The position numbers were made by a program, and so were the translations under genes. From the NCBI GenBank assembly GCA_958510875.1, contig OY294067.1:280321242-280385241 (forward strand): 64,000 nt of DNA, in the 5' to 3' direction. The notes under the pieces were generated by a model that worked only from the letters and a program-made list of their open reading frames with translations, was not told where the DNA came from and made no database searches. Shown here one piece after another: positions 21,033-33,270 of the stretch (positions are counted from its first letter, which is position 1; the number at the start of each line of letters is the position of its first letter). Source of the stretch: Endomychus coccineus (taxonomy: Eukaryota > Arthropoda > Insecta > Coleoptera > Endomychidae).

Positions 21033-21640
21033 TTCTAGGGGAGTCAATGAATCTGTAAAGCTGTGGACGGGTTAGGAGGTTACTTCCAACAGATCGTTGA
21101 TATAGAGCAGAAACAAATATGGCACTAAAATAGATCCCTGTGGACCACAAGCGTTAATATCTCGAAATTGGTATAACAGTCTCTGCAGCCCATCTTCAAT
21201 GCGTTGTCTGAGTAGCAAATAGTCTTTAATTCTTTTAACCTCTGTATCCTCTTCTTGTATTTACTTGCTGTGTTATCAACCCCTATCATGTTGAACAGAA
21301 GGGACATAAATGGTATCAGTCTTTTTCCTGTTTCATAGTTTATTGGGTCCGTCAGTCCATATGGTTTCCATTGCAATTATTTGTATTCCCTCTGTACTTT
21401 TTTGTCTTATAATTCTTGTTGTTAGGATCTTATTTCTCGCTCTTCATGTACATCACAATGATTATTTCTCTTCACCATGTTTCTGGTAACTTAGTTTGTC
21501 CAATCGTCTTCTTAATTGAAAGATGGAGCTGTTCCATCACTCCTTTCCTCACCATATTCAATCAGTTAGTTTCACAGAATACACGGTTATTCTGGTTAAT
21601 TGTCACACTTTCTTCATAAATTTGGAGGATGATGACCTTC
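21033..21640 (-). pseudogene. Non-LTR reverse transcriptase relic, part 1
   Basis: Minus strand. From 21640 a degraded stretch reads GQTKLPETW and, after further breaks, MYMKSEK, resembling the N-terminal reverse-transcriptase blocks. Then ACGPQGSILVPYLFLLYIND with LLEV near 21150-21070, the Pro-Gln-Gly block. It then jumps to SFTDSLTPLE at the hAT boundary, so the catalytic YADD region and about 200 residues have been deleted. The remainder is at 18905-19019. The upstream half may come from a different RT family. Confidence 0.55.
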
Positions 21641-22634
21641 ATTTTGGTATGTCAAATGAAGAGTAATTCCAGTTTTGTCCCAATAAAACGTTGAAATGGA
21701 AAATTCTCGAGAAATGATTATTTCTCACATTTCTCCTTAGTAAATCTGTGAAATGAGTAGAGGGGTCGAGTTACTTGTGGATACCCTTCTATGCTTTTAC
21801 AAATCAGTCCCTCGGGATACACTTTGAAATGTAATGAAGTTTGAGTTAAAACGAAACCTAAAACAATACCTTATCTGTTACCAAAGTACAAAGTACATTA
21901 TAAGTTATGTTTACACAGAACAACAGCGTAAAGCTTACAGGATGCAGAGAAGCTTCATAATGAAACCGCGCGTGTACATATAGAGAACTCATTGTATGCG
22001 ATACGATATGGAGGCCATCTTTAATGTAAGTCATCTTACAGACCGCATTTTGCCGTCAACTATTGACTTTCCTAACCAGACATTTCAAAGCTTTTGGATT
22101 ATACATATACAGCTCTATTCAAGTTAAGAAGTTGAAATATAAACGCCGGCTGAACTAGCTAGGCAACATCAATACTGAGCGCTTATCCGAGAACCTCAGA
22201 TCCAAACTATTCTGCTGTTTGCTGAATGTCAAATGCATCCAGAATTAGAGATTCATAAGGTTTGATTTGATATTCGGTTACTACAATATTGTAGTTTCAG
22301 AATAGAAGTATAGCACACAAATGACAAGCAGAAAAGGATTGATGTAGAGTAATAGAATGAATTAGAAAATAATCTGCAAAGCAACATTTACAAATTCAGC
22401 ATTGTCGTGAACTCTTACCTATTGACATTCTGTTTACAAAAAACATTTGAGTTGATTTTCTCAAATCAGTCAGTAAATCTTCATATAAATCAATAATATC
22501 ATAGAGGGAAGTTTTTCAAAATTTTTTAAACTAGATGTTAAACTTCGAAATATTCACTCAACATAATTGGTTGTACAGCAACTTCGTCAGAAGTATTTCC
22601 ACCACTAGACAAATCTACAGATACATGCTACTTA
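21641..22634. other. Non-coding stretch, nothing recognised
   Basis: AT-rich. No domain or repeat partner seen. Confidence 0.45.
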
Positions 22635-23358
22635 TACAGGGTGTCCCAGGTTTTAGTAGAAGAACTTCAACAGTCGATAGAAAATTTGATTTTGAGAAAA
22701 AAAGTTCCTATTGACATATATGCACAGACGCTTAGTTTTTGAGATACAGGGTGTTGAAATTGAAAAAAAAATTTAGGTTTTTGCGAATATCTCCGGAACC
22801 GTTTATCGTACAGAAAACAGCTTTTGCAAGCAATTTCTACTTATAGCAAGCTATGTTCTGTGTGATGAAATTTTTTTTTTAGTCATAATTGGTGAAGATT
22901 TTGAAGGGGTAGTGGGTGTTTTTGTCCCCAACTTCTACGCCACTAAAAAAGTAAGGTTTTGAGACAACCATTTGAATCGCCAATGTTTTCTACACAAAAG
23001 AGGTACCTTGGTCATAAGCTCTAAAGTTGACCATTTTCGAGAAAAATCAACTTGTATGTTGAAAAACATGGTAAATTTTTTGGTTTTGTTACTTTTTCTA
23101 ACGTTTGAATAAATTTTGTATAGTTAGTAAGAATTGACCATGTTTTTCAACATAAAAGTTAATTTTTCTCGGAAACGGTCAACTTTACAGCTTATGACCA
23201 AGTAACTTTTTTGTGTAGAAAACATTGGCGGTTCAAATGGTTATATCAAAACCGTACTTTTTCCAGTGGCGTAGAAGTTGGGGAAAAAACACCCACTACC
23301 CCTTCAAAATCTTCACCAATTATGACTAAGAAAAATTTTTTATCACACAGAACATAAT
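22635..23358. mobile_element. Foldback/MITE family A, copy 1, cut on the right by a microsatellite
   Basis: Starts TACAGGGTGTCCCAGG at 22635. A second end-like motif TACAGGGTGTTGAAATTG begins at 22745. The arms (AGTCATAATTGGTGAAGATT with TTGAAGGGGTAG; GTGGCGTAGAAG on the other side) form an inverted repeat around a loop at about 23072-23135. The right arm stops at CACACAGAACATAATA, where AAT repeats begin. Related copies: 39263-40083, 44736-45154 and a fragment at 16862. Confidence 0.75.
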
Positions 23359-23384
23359 ATAATAATAATAATAATAATAATAAT
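23357..23384 (+). repeat. AAT microsatellite
   Basis: About nine AAT units directly joined to the truncated foldback arm and close to the assembly gap. Confidence 0.9.
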
Positions 23385-23476
23385 GTTTATTTCTCATTAA
23401 AATTTCAAATTTACAGTAAACAAAATGTACAATGGACAGAATAAACATAAATGATCACTTAAGTGTCGCACTTGAC

Positions 23477-23676
23477 NNNNNNNNNNNNNNNNNNNNNNNN
23501 NNNNNNNNNNNNNNNNNNNNNNNNNNNNNNNNNNNNNNNNNNNNNNNNNNNNNNNNNNNNNNNNNNNNNNNNNNNNNNNNNNNNNNNNNNNNNNNNNNNN
23601 NNNNNNNNNNNNNNNNNNNNNNNNNNNNNNNNNNNNNNNNNNNNNNNNNNNNNNNNNNNNNNNNNNNNNNNNNNNN
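23477..23676. other. Assembly gap of 200 N
   Basis: Exactly 200 N, so the length is probably a placeholder. It follows a hairpin-forming element and a microsatellite. Frames drawn across it are meaningless. Confidence 0.99.
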
Positions 23677-25506
23677 AAACTATGAAGTTCCTTGGAGATA
23701 ACTATTGAATATAATATTATGCATTCAACTATGTTGTAGAATATTAATTACGATTTGTGAGCTTTCATTACGAACGCTTGTTTATCTGTTACCCACGCCA
23801 CGTTGAATTAATATGAATGCACGGTCGTGCCCAACGTTCACGACGAAAGCTTTCGTAATTCGCCTCCTTTCAAAAATAATATAAGTATTTCACTTTCGAA
23901 AAGTAACGCAAAATAAGTGAATTAAAAATGTAGATGAAAGCGGTGCATTAGAGCGACGCCTTGTCTAAAGAAATCTAATTTTCTCCGCTTTGCTCCTTCT
24001 CTATTTCCATTATTAAATTTGATTATTAAATTTGAGATGCTTCTATATTAATTTGATTCTGATCATCAAGCGCCTCCTTTATTCTTGGAGACCTTTCAAT
24101 TTAATGAGTAAAATATATTCGAATTTCAATTGACAAAATCTGGAAAATATTTCGTTGTAACATGATAGAACAAGATGAACTTTTTTAAAGATATTTTAAT
24201 GTCTTCAAAATGTAGAAAAAATTACGCTTAATAGTTTTGGGCCATTCTTTGACGATGAGAGATTTACGTCAAATTTGGACCGAAGATATAGAAGAACGTC
24301 AGTGATAAGTGTGCCAAAATTGAAGAAAATAGTTACACTAGCAAATAATTAATAGAAATTATCATTAGAAAAAGTTTTGAAGCTCTCCATTAGAGCCAAT
24401 ACAGGGGCATCGTCAAAAATACCCTGCCTGACATAGATCCAGGTAACGCAGCATCAGAATGGATAGCACATCTTGGAAAAAATAAAAATTGTTCTAGATA
24501 GTCATTTAGTTTCCTTACAACTGTCCCTCTTACATCACGAGTTCTGAAATCACGAAAATTGAGTATCGAGCTGTTGTCAAATTGCTTACTTGAGAAGGTC
24601 TTTCTCCTCAAAGCATCGTTGATAAGCTAAATGGGGTTGTTGAGGATCTCGTATTGAGCTGAAAGAAATAGCACGAATTTCGGGGCTTTCAGATAGAAGC
24701 ACTGATTCATCCTCGAACATTTGGGCATGAATAAAATAATTACAACGTGGGTTCAGCGCCAGCGTCGTGTTGAATGTGGTCAGTATTTTTTGGAGCTCTG
24801 TGGAGAAACTCCTGTGGATGTTGTAACAAGGGTATATGTTGGTGAACAATACATTTTTAGTCGATTTGTTGAGACTAAGAAAGCAATTTTCAAATCATAA
24901 CGATAATATAATATTTCTTAGAATAGATAAGGATGAATGCTAGAGTTAGTCAGATATACGATAACAAGAAGTAATAAACATCTCAAAAACGTAGTCTTTA
25001 CATGTCTCAAGGCGTAAACTGACCGTTAAATTAAGGATTTAATTTTAAACATCTGGAAGATAACATGTTTGTATTTTATACCGGAGATACTATGATTCGA
25101 TATAATAGGTTTTTCTTATCATTTCCTGGTAGCATCTAGAAAAGCATGAACTTGTATAGCTTCTCTGTTTAATAATAGTTATTGAAGTTATCAGAGCCAA
25201 GTAGGGATGAGAAGCACAGGCTGACTTATGATTGGGTTAAAGACAACTTGTGCACTCTAATTTAAAATAACGTATTTTTCAGTAACATAAACAGCTTCAT
25301 AAAATCTTTTATATTTTGGATTTTTGAGTAGAACCAAAAAAAAAATTCAATCAGTCACTTAATATTGGTTTCCTGTTCATTTAGGTAATTAGGTTCATTA
25401 GAGAGAGTTGTTGATAGAGAAGGTGGAGGTATTGGATTGGTAATTTTAGATATTCAAAGTAGTATTCCAGCCGACACGGCCTACTAACTTTCCCAGTGAC
25501 GGTTCG
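23677..25506. other. Non-coding stretch, nothing assigned
   Basis: Minus-strand frames 24611-24390 and 24849-24586 overlap but neither shows a domain that I recognise. Confidence 0.4.
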
Positions 25507-25546
25507 GCGACCCAACGGTCTACCACCCGCCATGCATCTCAGTGTT
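25507..25546 (+). repeat. 40-nt sequence shared with 3258-3297
   Basis: See 3258-3297; the downstream flank here differs from that site. Confidence 0.7.
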
Positions 25547-26039
25547 CACAGTTGCGCGCTTTTCCCTTATTTTCAGTTGTCCATCACGGCCAAATGACAT
25601 AACTTTTTGAATCGTTAGAGTTTTCGGCTAATCTATAGTCTAACCCCTTTCAAACGATACCTCAACCAACACCCTAACCTCTGTACTTTTCTCTATAGAA
25701 CTCGTCGGCTACGCTATTAATATATAGATAGTAAAGTAGAAAGTTTCAATCACTAGAATTCATTGTTTAAATGACCTTCAAATTATAATCATTAATCATT
25801 AATAATAATATATTAGTAAATATAATATAATAAATATAAAAATAATAAAATAATTAATCAGTTATAATAATCATTAATAATAATATGGGTAAGTATTAAT
25901 TATATATATCTTGGTTATAGATGGAATTGAATCATTTCCACGTACCAAGGGCCCTTATAACCACACACTTCATTTTGATATAGCATCAGAAATATCATAA
26001 CTTCCTTGTTTAGAGTTAAAGGTCTCCTGTTACATTTGG
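25547..26039. other. Non-coding, partly low-complexity A/T
   Basis: 25790-25920 is a string of AATAATA, TAATTAAT and related low-complexity units. No gene seen. Confidence 0.5.
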
Positions 26040-26200
26040 CGCAGTCCCTGTTACAACGTGTTGAAGACAATTGTCACAGGAGATGAAACCATGTTTCTCT
26101 ACTAAGATCATTTGTCCAGAAAGAAGTCGATGGAACAGAGAAGAACCACCAAGAAAATTGAATACCTGTATTATCGACAAAAGAGGTGATGGCTACGATG
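26040..26200 (+). pseudogene. mariner transposase fragment
   Basis: One frame reads TIVTGDETMFLY, a stop, DHLSRKKSMEQRRTTKKIEY. TGDET is the block around the first catalytic Asp of mariner transposases (normally TGDETW, here with Met), and the following Ser-Met-Glu-Gln stretch also fits. Stops break it on both sides and no ends were found, so it is an old relic of roughly 50 residues of a ~350-residue protein. Confidence 0.65.
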
Positions 26201-27811
26201 TTTTGAAATTATGAGGGAAACCTTATACTCCAAAAAAACACTATTGCACTATTGTCCTGCAAAAATTATGACAAAATATTTTTAAGACAAGACGATCATT
26301 GAGACAATACATGCCATGCATACTGTTGGAATTCAACAAGCCGCTATTCGAGACGCTATTGACGAAGAGGTGAGGGTTGCATTTTGGGCACATTTTGAAG
26401 ACATACCGAAGGAATAGGGATATTTAAATTGTTGCTGAAACGATGTAATATGCAGTTTCTTCCATAGCGTTGCTTATTCCATATTAAATTCCATTGTTCG
26501 AAAGTTTTAAATTAGCTTTTTGTGATGCTCGAGAGGACCTTCTTCGTTTTCTTCTTCAGCTCATTCTCGTCGTCGAAACGCTTTCCCTTTAGGCCTCATT
26601 TGATTCGTAGGACCGAAAAGAAGTCAATCTAAACCAAATCAGGTTTCCAAGGAACCCTTTATTTGTTGATCAGTCAAAATACGAAGCCCAAAATGTGAAA
26701 CGACCCTTAGCAAATCCAATTCAACCGTTGAAATTCGTTGAGCTCCAACTCACTCCAGACATAATTTCGCCAATATCCGCCCATCCAGGAAGTTGAAGGA
26801 CCTCCATAACGAGGTTGGTTAAAAATCGACATTTCATCTTTTTAAATTAGGAAAAGTTTCTCATAACAGAATCTTCGTAAGCTATTTTCAACATGCCAAT
26901 AGTTTCTGGAGCGATTTTCTTCAGCATGATGCAGAACTTCAGGGCCGGAAGCCATGACAAAAAAATGAAGAGTACTAGGTGAAACAGTCTTCACGAACAA
27001 ATTCGCCAAGATTGATACGCATGTACATTCAATGAAACTTCATTGCTACGTTTATTTGAATTCCGTTGGTTGGCCGTTTTATGTCTAAGGCGTATAAGAT
27101 ATTTTCGTAGCTCGGAACTGTACAAACATTTATTAATCGCGAACAATAGAAAACTGGAACTCCCGTCAAGATCAAATTTATTTCGTCGAACAAATATTCC
27201 ATTGTGGTAGTTATTGTTCAGAACAATTTACATTATTACTTACGATAAATTTGTAAGCTCCCCAAAGAAATGCAAATCTAAATCTGAATTAAAAAGGTAA
27301 TAAATTTTAATAACCTCACATTACTGTTCAATTAGCCGATGTGGAAGACTTGGGGGAAACAAACATTTCAGTAATTCAATTAGGCCATTAGTAATAACAA
27401 CCGAGCCAGTACAAAATTAAAGAATGTAACAATCCTGATTAAATTAACGTAACGACTGCTTGAGTGTGAATGAAAGCAATTTTCTTCAAGAACGTCCTGA
27501 TCCCTTATCCCGTCTACATTCGGAAACTCCATTCTCGTTCGTAATACCATTATTATTATACCACTGATAACTTACGTTTCATTTAAGAGTGAATTATTCA
27601 TATAATTCAGGTCTCGAGCATGTTGAATCTGCTTTACAATTTGGGTCAGAATATTCCAAGTAATACATTATACACACAGTTTCTACAACTAGTTTCTAAA
27701 TCATCTTCAAACTCACTTTTTACGAACCGACTTGCATATTCTGTAACTTTCCATGGAGAAGAGGAACATTTCTAGTAAACCATTGACAATGCATTGGATG
27801 AATAACAAACA
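26201..27811. other. Non-coding stretch, nothing assigned
   Basis: A short open run at 26330-26415 gives AAIRDAIDEEVRVAFWAHFE but has no recognisable family. The rest is AT-rich. Confidence 0.35.
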
Positions 27812-28240
27812 CATTTTCGTGTTAGCAGTAATAGTGACAACACGTCGATTAGTCCCAGACAACTGTTTCGCTTTCCTCAAAAGCTCATCATTGGAACAAG
27901 AAGAACGATGAAGTCGCTATTCAACCCTCGTCTCCAGAGGTATAGGAAGTCCCATTTGGAAATGCTAGAGCACCAAGTGATCCAAACTCCATCTTACATT
28001 TTGAATCATTCTTTAAGTGGAACATCCATCTTCTGGTACATGGGGTTTGAATAGATTGGATTGGTGCTTCAATATTTCCAACTTGGGTTTTCTATACCTC
28101 TGGCAGCAATGGTCGAATAATGACTTCCTCCTACTCGTTTCACAGATGGGTTCATGATAAAACCAAAACAACTGTCTGGGACTGATGGACATGTTGACAC
28201 TGTTCGTCCTAGAGCAACATCAAAATGTTATCAAATGATC
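27812..28240. mobile_element. Imperfect foldback element, about 430 bp
   Basis: AGTCCCAGACAACTGTTT (27854) is inverted as CAACTGTCTGGGACT (28169). GAAGTCGCTATTC and CCTCGTCTCCAGAGGTATAG pair with CTATACCTCTGGCAGCAATG and GAATAATGACTTC near 28090. TTGGAAATGCTAGAGCACCA pairs with TGGTGCTTCAATATTTCCAA. The arms run almost to a centre near 28010. No protein. The frame 28154-28405 (+) is a by-product of one arm. Confidence 0.6.
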
Positions 28241-29039
28241 TATGAACCTTCAGTCGCCGCTTGGGACATACTCGCGTTCAACACAAGAAAACTGGATGAA
28301 GGAATAGAAGACCCGGAAGTGTCAACACAGGATTACAAATCAAGTCGTCTGCATAGTTACAACCACTTCAAGAATAAGAGAAGCGGAAGCTTCCCGACAG
28401 GATGAAAGCACAGTTTATCAATGCACCATAGAAATTCAAATGCATCGTGAATAACCATGTAGCTTTGTTGACCTTGAGCACTAGCCCTTCAACTCAGTAA
28501 CAGATTGTTGCTGTAGATGTACCTACTATCATTTCCCATTTTATGAACATATGCAAAGTTGCTATATTTACAAGTTTCTGGAAACGAACTCAAATGAGTC
28601 GGCTTTATTTTTGGCCGAAGCCCTTTAACCCGCGTCACGTGTCACCAAAAGCTACCAAAAGATGGTTCCCACCTGAGTGTTCACTATACTCCCCCAGGTG
28701 AACGAGCCGTAAAGGTTGTTATGTATTTTATTTAACGTCGGCTTAGTGAAGCGGTTCTCTCACCAAGCTCCAGAGGTAGACGGGATCGGTTCCCACCAAG
28801 TTCTCGAGGTGGACAAACAGCCACCTATTCAACACCTAGTCGAAACCGAGTAGGTGGTATAATGTACACAATGTATTTTGAAAAAGTTGATATGCTTAAT
28901 CGTGATTTTTTCTGCAATCAGATAATAAAATATTTACTACAAATTCGATTTTTTTCATGAAACAATTGACGACATGAATACATAAACGGCAACGCAGGAT
29001 TCACTGTAGGATTTGTTCGTCTAGAGAATAGCTGTTTCA
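28241..29039. other. Non-coding, with a short imperfect tandem repeat
   Basis: Around 28750-28830, CGGTTCTCTCACCAAGCTCC with AGAGGTAGAC is followed by CGGTTCCCACCAAGTTCTCG with AGGTGGAC, two units of one ~45-bp sequence. Nothing else recognised. Confidence 0.4.
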
Positions 29040-29880
29040 AATCACTAACATTTAAGTAGTAACTCAGTCTGTCTCATTTTATTTTCATGTTCTCTTTCTG
29101 CCGTATCTGCGAGGATACCTTAATCTGCAGAGTATCCTTCGATACAATGACTATTAACGCTGGTGTTCCGCAGGGATCTGTCTTAGCACCAACGTTGTTT
29201 CTCCTACACATCAATGATCCCGCCCACTTTGCAGGTGATGGTACACTTCATTTCGCTTTCTCTTCTAGATCCCCTATATCATCCAGTGAAACCAGAGAAG
29301 CGAGACAGAGACAAGTTGACGCAATTAATGGAGATCTGGCAACGATATTGAAACGGGGATCTGATAATCTAATAGAGTTTAATGCAACCAGAACTCAAGC
29401 TTGTATCTTCTCCAGGAAGTCTTATATCCGTGCTCGGGATCACCATCGACACAACACCCTCTCATGGGATGATCCTATGAGGGCCCATTGCGAAAACACT
29501 TCACAAAAACTTGGTTCTCTATTCCGTGCCAAGAGCTCTTTTCTATATTTCCATGGTCGATGTTCATCAGAAATCTCGTCTGTTATTCCACCACGAAAGA
29601 AGGCGGACTAGACTAGAGCTCAAGCTACTCACCGCTTCATTGTTAAGCTCGAGACCTGCCGAAATTTTCCTACCATGCTTCTTCTTTGCCTGGTGAGGTC
29701 TTTCCTTATGCCTACAACCTCCAAACCCGAACGAAAAATTAGAAGACCTACCTCCTCTCCCAACATTCCACCGCTGGCTCGCTGGTTCTTCGAACATTAC
29801 AGGTTTTTCTCTTGTACGGTCAAAGTATAGGAAAAAGAGTTGCAGCGAATCAAACGTACCCTGCTATTGATCAACCGGTA
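29040..29880 (+). pseudogene. Non-LTR reverse transcriptase relic (jockey/CR1 type)
   Basis: The frame 29087-29611 gives 174 residues. INAGVPQGSVLAPTLFLLHI with ND is the Pro-Gln-Gly block. HFAGDGTLHFAF is the catalytic region with the usual Ala-Asp-Asp changed to Ala-Gly-Asp, so the active site is lost. The region between the two is shortened. QRQVDAINGDLA and SQKLGSLFRAK follow as expected. After the stop at 29609, another frame continues toward 29820 (LARWFFEH). The same family occurs at 33470-34060, 38165-38400 and 18905-21065. Confidence 0.8.
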
Positions 29881-31698
29881 ATAAAACTATGGAAATAACT
29901 ATCTATATTTCAGATTGAAGTTGAATATAGTTACAATATGATTTGATTTTATGAATGTACTCATCATCATACCTGAAGGAACAAACAATAATGTATGGCT
30001 TTCTACATTCATTGGAAAATCAAATTTAATTTTGATATACAATGCTGTCTTCTTTCCAACTAATTCCTATTGTTCAATACTATGGTGAAGCTATTTTAAC
30101 AATAATAGGTGCAAAATTACAATTTAATAATTTCAATTTCTGCTCGGAATACAAAACAGTGGAACTGATTGGAGCATATCCAGTTGGTTATTCTAAATCT
30201 CCCAACATTCGTGTAAATACAGAATTCCTATGTGTTTCAGCTTGAAGGTAATGTATTTCTATCAATATATCGAGTTATACGGTATTTTAATTCACTTAGT
30301 TCCTCCAGTTATATCTGTGTTCTGAATAACATTGCGTTATTCGTAATTTGTAATCTCTCTAATAACTGTGATGCATTTTAGTTCGCATTAAATAATATCA
30401 TTACAATATCTGCTAATTAGCGTTCAATACATTCTGATTACAACTGATGATCGAATCGGTGAATATGAGCTCACAGGTAGGTAAACCGAATTTCAACACT
30501 AGTTATCCATTAGCAATACCACTAACGTAATCATTATTATGATTTATATACAACCGGCTATTGTAATTTCATGGTAGGTTCTTGGATTAGACACACAACA
30601 GAGCACTTTTGAAAGACGGTATTTCATACTATTCATTATATGAGAAAAACTTATCAACAACTAGTAACAAATTCGTATGATTTACAACTTGATACGTTGC
30701 CAAAACAACGGTAAATAGAGAAATTTTCTCAGTACTCAAGATTGTTAGACTTATCAGTATCAGTTCATTCTATTTTTGGCACAGTAATAATCAGAATATT
30801 GATTCTGCATAAATAACAACCCAACTCAACATTTCAACTGAATACAGATACCTTGCATTCACAATGATAATAACCAAACAGGTCAACCTACAAATCACAG
30901 TCATCTGGTGAACGATGGTCATCTGAGAAAACATCTAAGTATCATGGGAATACTCAGAGACCATCCTATATCTGGCTGCAAAAGCATAGGACATCATTTT
31001 ACTCTTGATACTAATCCCATTTGAAGGCAAATTAATGATGACCCTTACTCAAACAATGGATGCACAATAGGCCTAATACCGTAATGCGTGGACTTCGATC
31101 ATTCAACCCAATCTAACCATAGATGTTATAGTTATTCCACTTGTCCACAATTGTCTCACAGTGCTCTGCGGCACGAAATCTTGCAGCATCTGTCGAAGTC
31201 AATCGATGCTTTTACCAATAATTATACACCAACAATAAGAATGTCGTACAGGCTCTTTCAAACTCATTTGAAGTAATATTTGTACTTGGTCCTTGAGGAA
31301 ACCTTCCGCAGTATATACGATCCTAGGCAAATGAACGAACAAAACCTCTTTTTTTAAACGTATAATATTTCATATGAATTAGTTGATGTAAGAGAACTAA
31401 GAATCGACATCTGAGAATAAGGTTAAATGCCACGAATGATTAGTTAATAAATTGAGATAAATTACGAAAACATTCAACAGATCAAAGATTGAATCGGAAA
31501 CCGACAACATAAATTATAAAGCACAAATGAATCGTCTTTTGTATTTCAATTAGGAATCGTACCGATAAATAAAATAAATGGTATTATCCCAAACAACGAA
31601 ATACATTCCATTGGATAAGTAATATGGATAAGGAATTATGAATAGAAACACTGTAAACGGTGAATACGACATGAAATTTGAAATTACGAAACTGCCTA
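29881..31698. other. Non-coding stretch, nothing recognised
   Basis: AT-rich, with short frames only (30042-30245, 31088-31276) that lack domains. Confidence 0.45.
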
Positions 31699-32966
31699 TA
31701 CAGTCGAGGAAAGAAAGCAGAAAAGGTAGAAAAAAAAATCGGCAGAACCGATTATGATTTTTTTTTAATCGATTCTAGAAGTCATTATAAAAAAAGTTAC
31801 CAGTTTATTTTTTCTTCTACAGAGGAAAATTCATCTTTTTGAATGCATTTTCAGGAGATAATATCAAAAATGTTGAAAAAATGGCCAAAAATAGCCACAA
31901 TAGGCCAGAATTTCTTACTCGGCGGTTTTTGGGGCCGCTGAACACGATTCCCGTGCCAGATTCGAACTACCACGCAGCTGAGGCTCAGGAGATCCTGGTA
32001 CTATCGTCGTCTCCAGGGAATTCGTGAAATTATCTTTTGGAATGGGATGACACTTGTGGCTCTTTCGAGGTTGCAGGTTGTTACCATGACCATCAATAAC
32101 CTGTATCCTGACCTGGTAGTCAGGATACCCTGATGACCTAGGTCATCTCCATGGATTGTTTTTTATATGCTCTAAAATGCAACTCTTGAGGATTTTTTGG
32201 GGCGCTAATTACGATTCTGAAGTCGGAATCAAAAATAACAAAAATAATAATAATGATAAAAAATACGTGATTTTTACTTACATAAAATATTTCTAATAAA
32301 TAATTCGAAAAGTTGAAGTTCGTGTTTTACGATATTGTTTTTGTTATTTTTTCTTGTGTAGATTAAAGTTTTCAACATTTAGAATAAAAAATATTTCACG
32401 ATTATTTTTTTCGCACTTGAAAAACTCAATCAAGGTTGTATACTGTGCAAAAGGTATTTTTTAAATTCTTTGTTGCCGACATCACAGATCTGTTTATAAG
32501 ATGCATCGTCGATTGATTCCGATTTGGTAGCCTATATTGAATAACAATCCATGGAGATGACCTAGGTCATCAGGGTATCCTGACGACCAGGTTACTATTG
32601 TGTGTGATGGTCATGACCGGCAACCTCAAAAGAACCTACCCAATAAGTTTCACTCCATTGCAAAAGATGTTTTCCCAAATTTCCTGGAGACGACGATAGT
32701 ACCTGAGGTCTTGAGCTCCAGGTGCATCGTAGAATTTGGCCCAGGAATCGTAATCAGCAACTCCAGAAACCTCCGAATAAAAAATTCTGTCCTATTTTGG
32801 GTAAGTTCGGCCATTTTTAATATCATCGCCTGAGAATGAATTCAAGAAGAAGAATTTTCCTCCGTAGAAATGCTAAAATTCTATCATGAGAAAATAAAAT
32901 GGTCAAATTTTTTTTAAATGATTTATTTTTTACTTTGGCCTTTTTCTACTTTGATTCCTCGCCTAA
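31699..32966. mobile_element. Foldback element, about 1.27 kb, arms about 420-460 bp
   Basis: The left arm, starting TACAGTCGAGGAAAGAAAGC at 31699, ends at 32160. The right arm runs 32543-32966 and ends near TTGATTCCTCGCCTAATA. At the inner ends the arms are almost identical over about 40 bp (ATCCATGGAGATGACCTAGG, TCATCAGGGTATCCTGAC); outward they diverge but keep GAGACGACGATAGTACC and the A/T-rich tip. The ~380-bp centre is AT-rich without a transposase. Confidence 0.7.
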
Positions 32967-33026
32967 TAACTGTTGCAGATAATTGTAATGAAGTACTTGA
33001 AACTGAAAACTGAAAACGAACCTCCT

Positions 33027-33270
33027 GTATGTGTATAATATCCTTTTAGGTATTGTCACAATGTGAAGGTTTAATTAGTGCTAATTGGAGGGCAGTGCAT
33101 TATTATAGCCCTCCTAATATTAATAATTAACTCATCCGCGTTAGTCAATTTAATTAATTGGTGAACTGCGAATTTTGCTTATGAGATATAGTCAAAATAA
33201 AGGCTGCTAATAGCCCGAAGCGACAGCGCGCTGTAATCGACGCTTCTTTCTGTAAAAATACAGTTTTCCC
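33027..33270 (+). repeat. Dispersed repeat, copy 1 (partner 40131-40510)
   Basis: Shared in order: TATGTGTATAATATCCTTTT, TTAGTGCTAATTGGAGG with CAGTGCAT, TTAACTCATCCGCGTTAGTC with AATTTAA, AACTGCGAATTTTGCTTATG with AGATATA, then AGCGACAG. Non-coding. The other copy has about 150 extra bases after TATCCTTTT. Confidence 0.7.

Noticed and set aside
23432..23708. Two frames of 81-89 residues
   Set aside because: They run through the 200-N gap and have no real sequence.
24390..24849. Two overlapping minus-strand frames
   Set aside because: No domain or repeat evidence in either.
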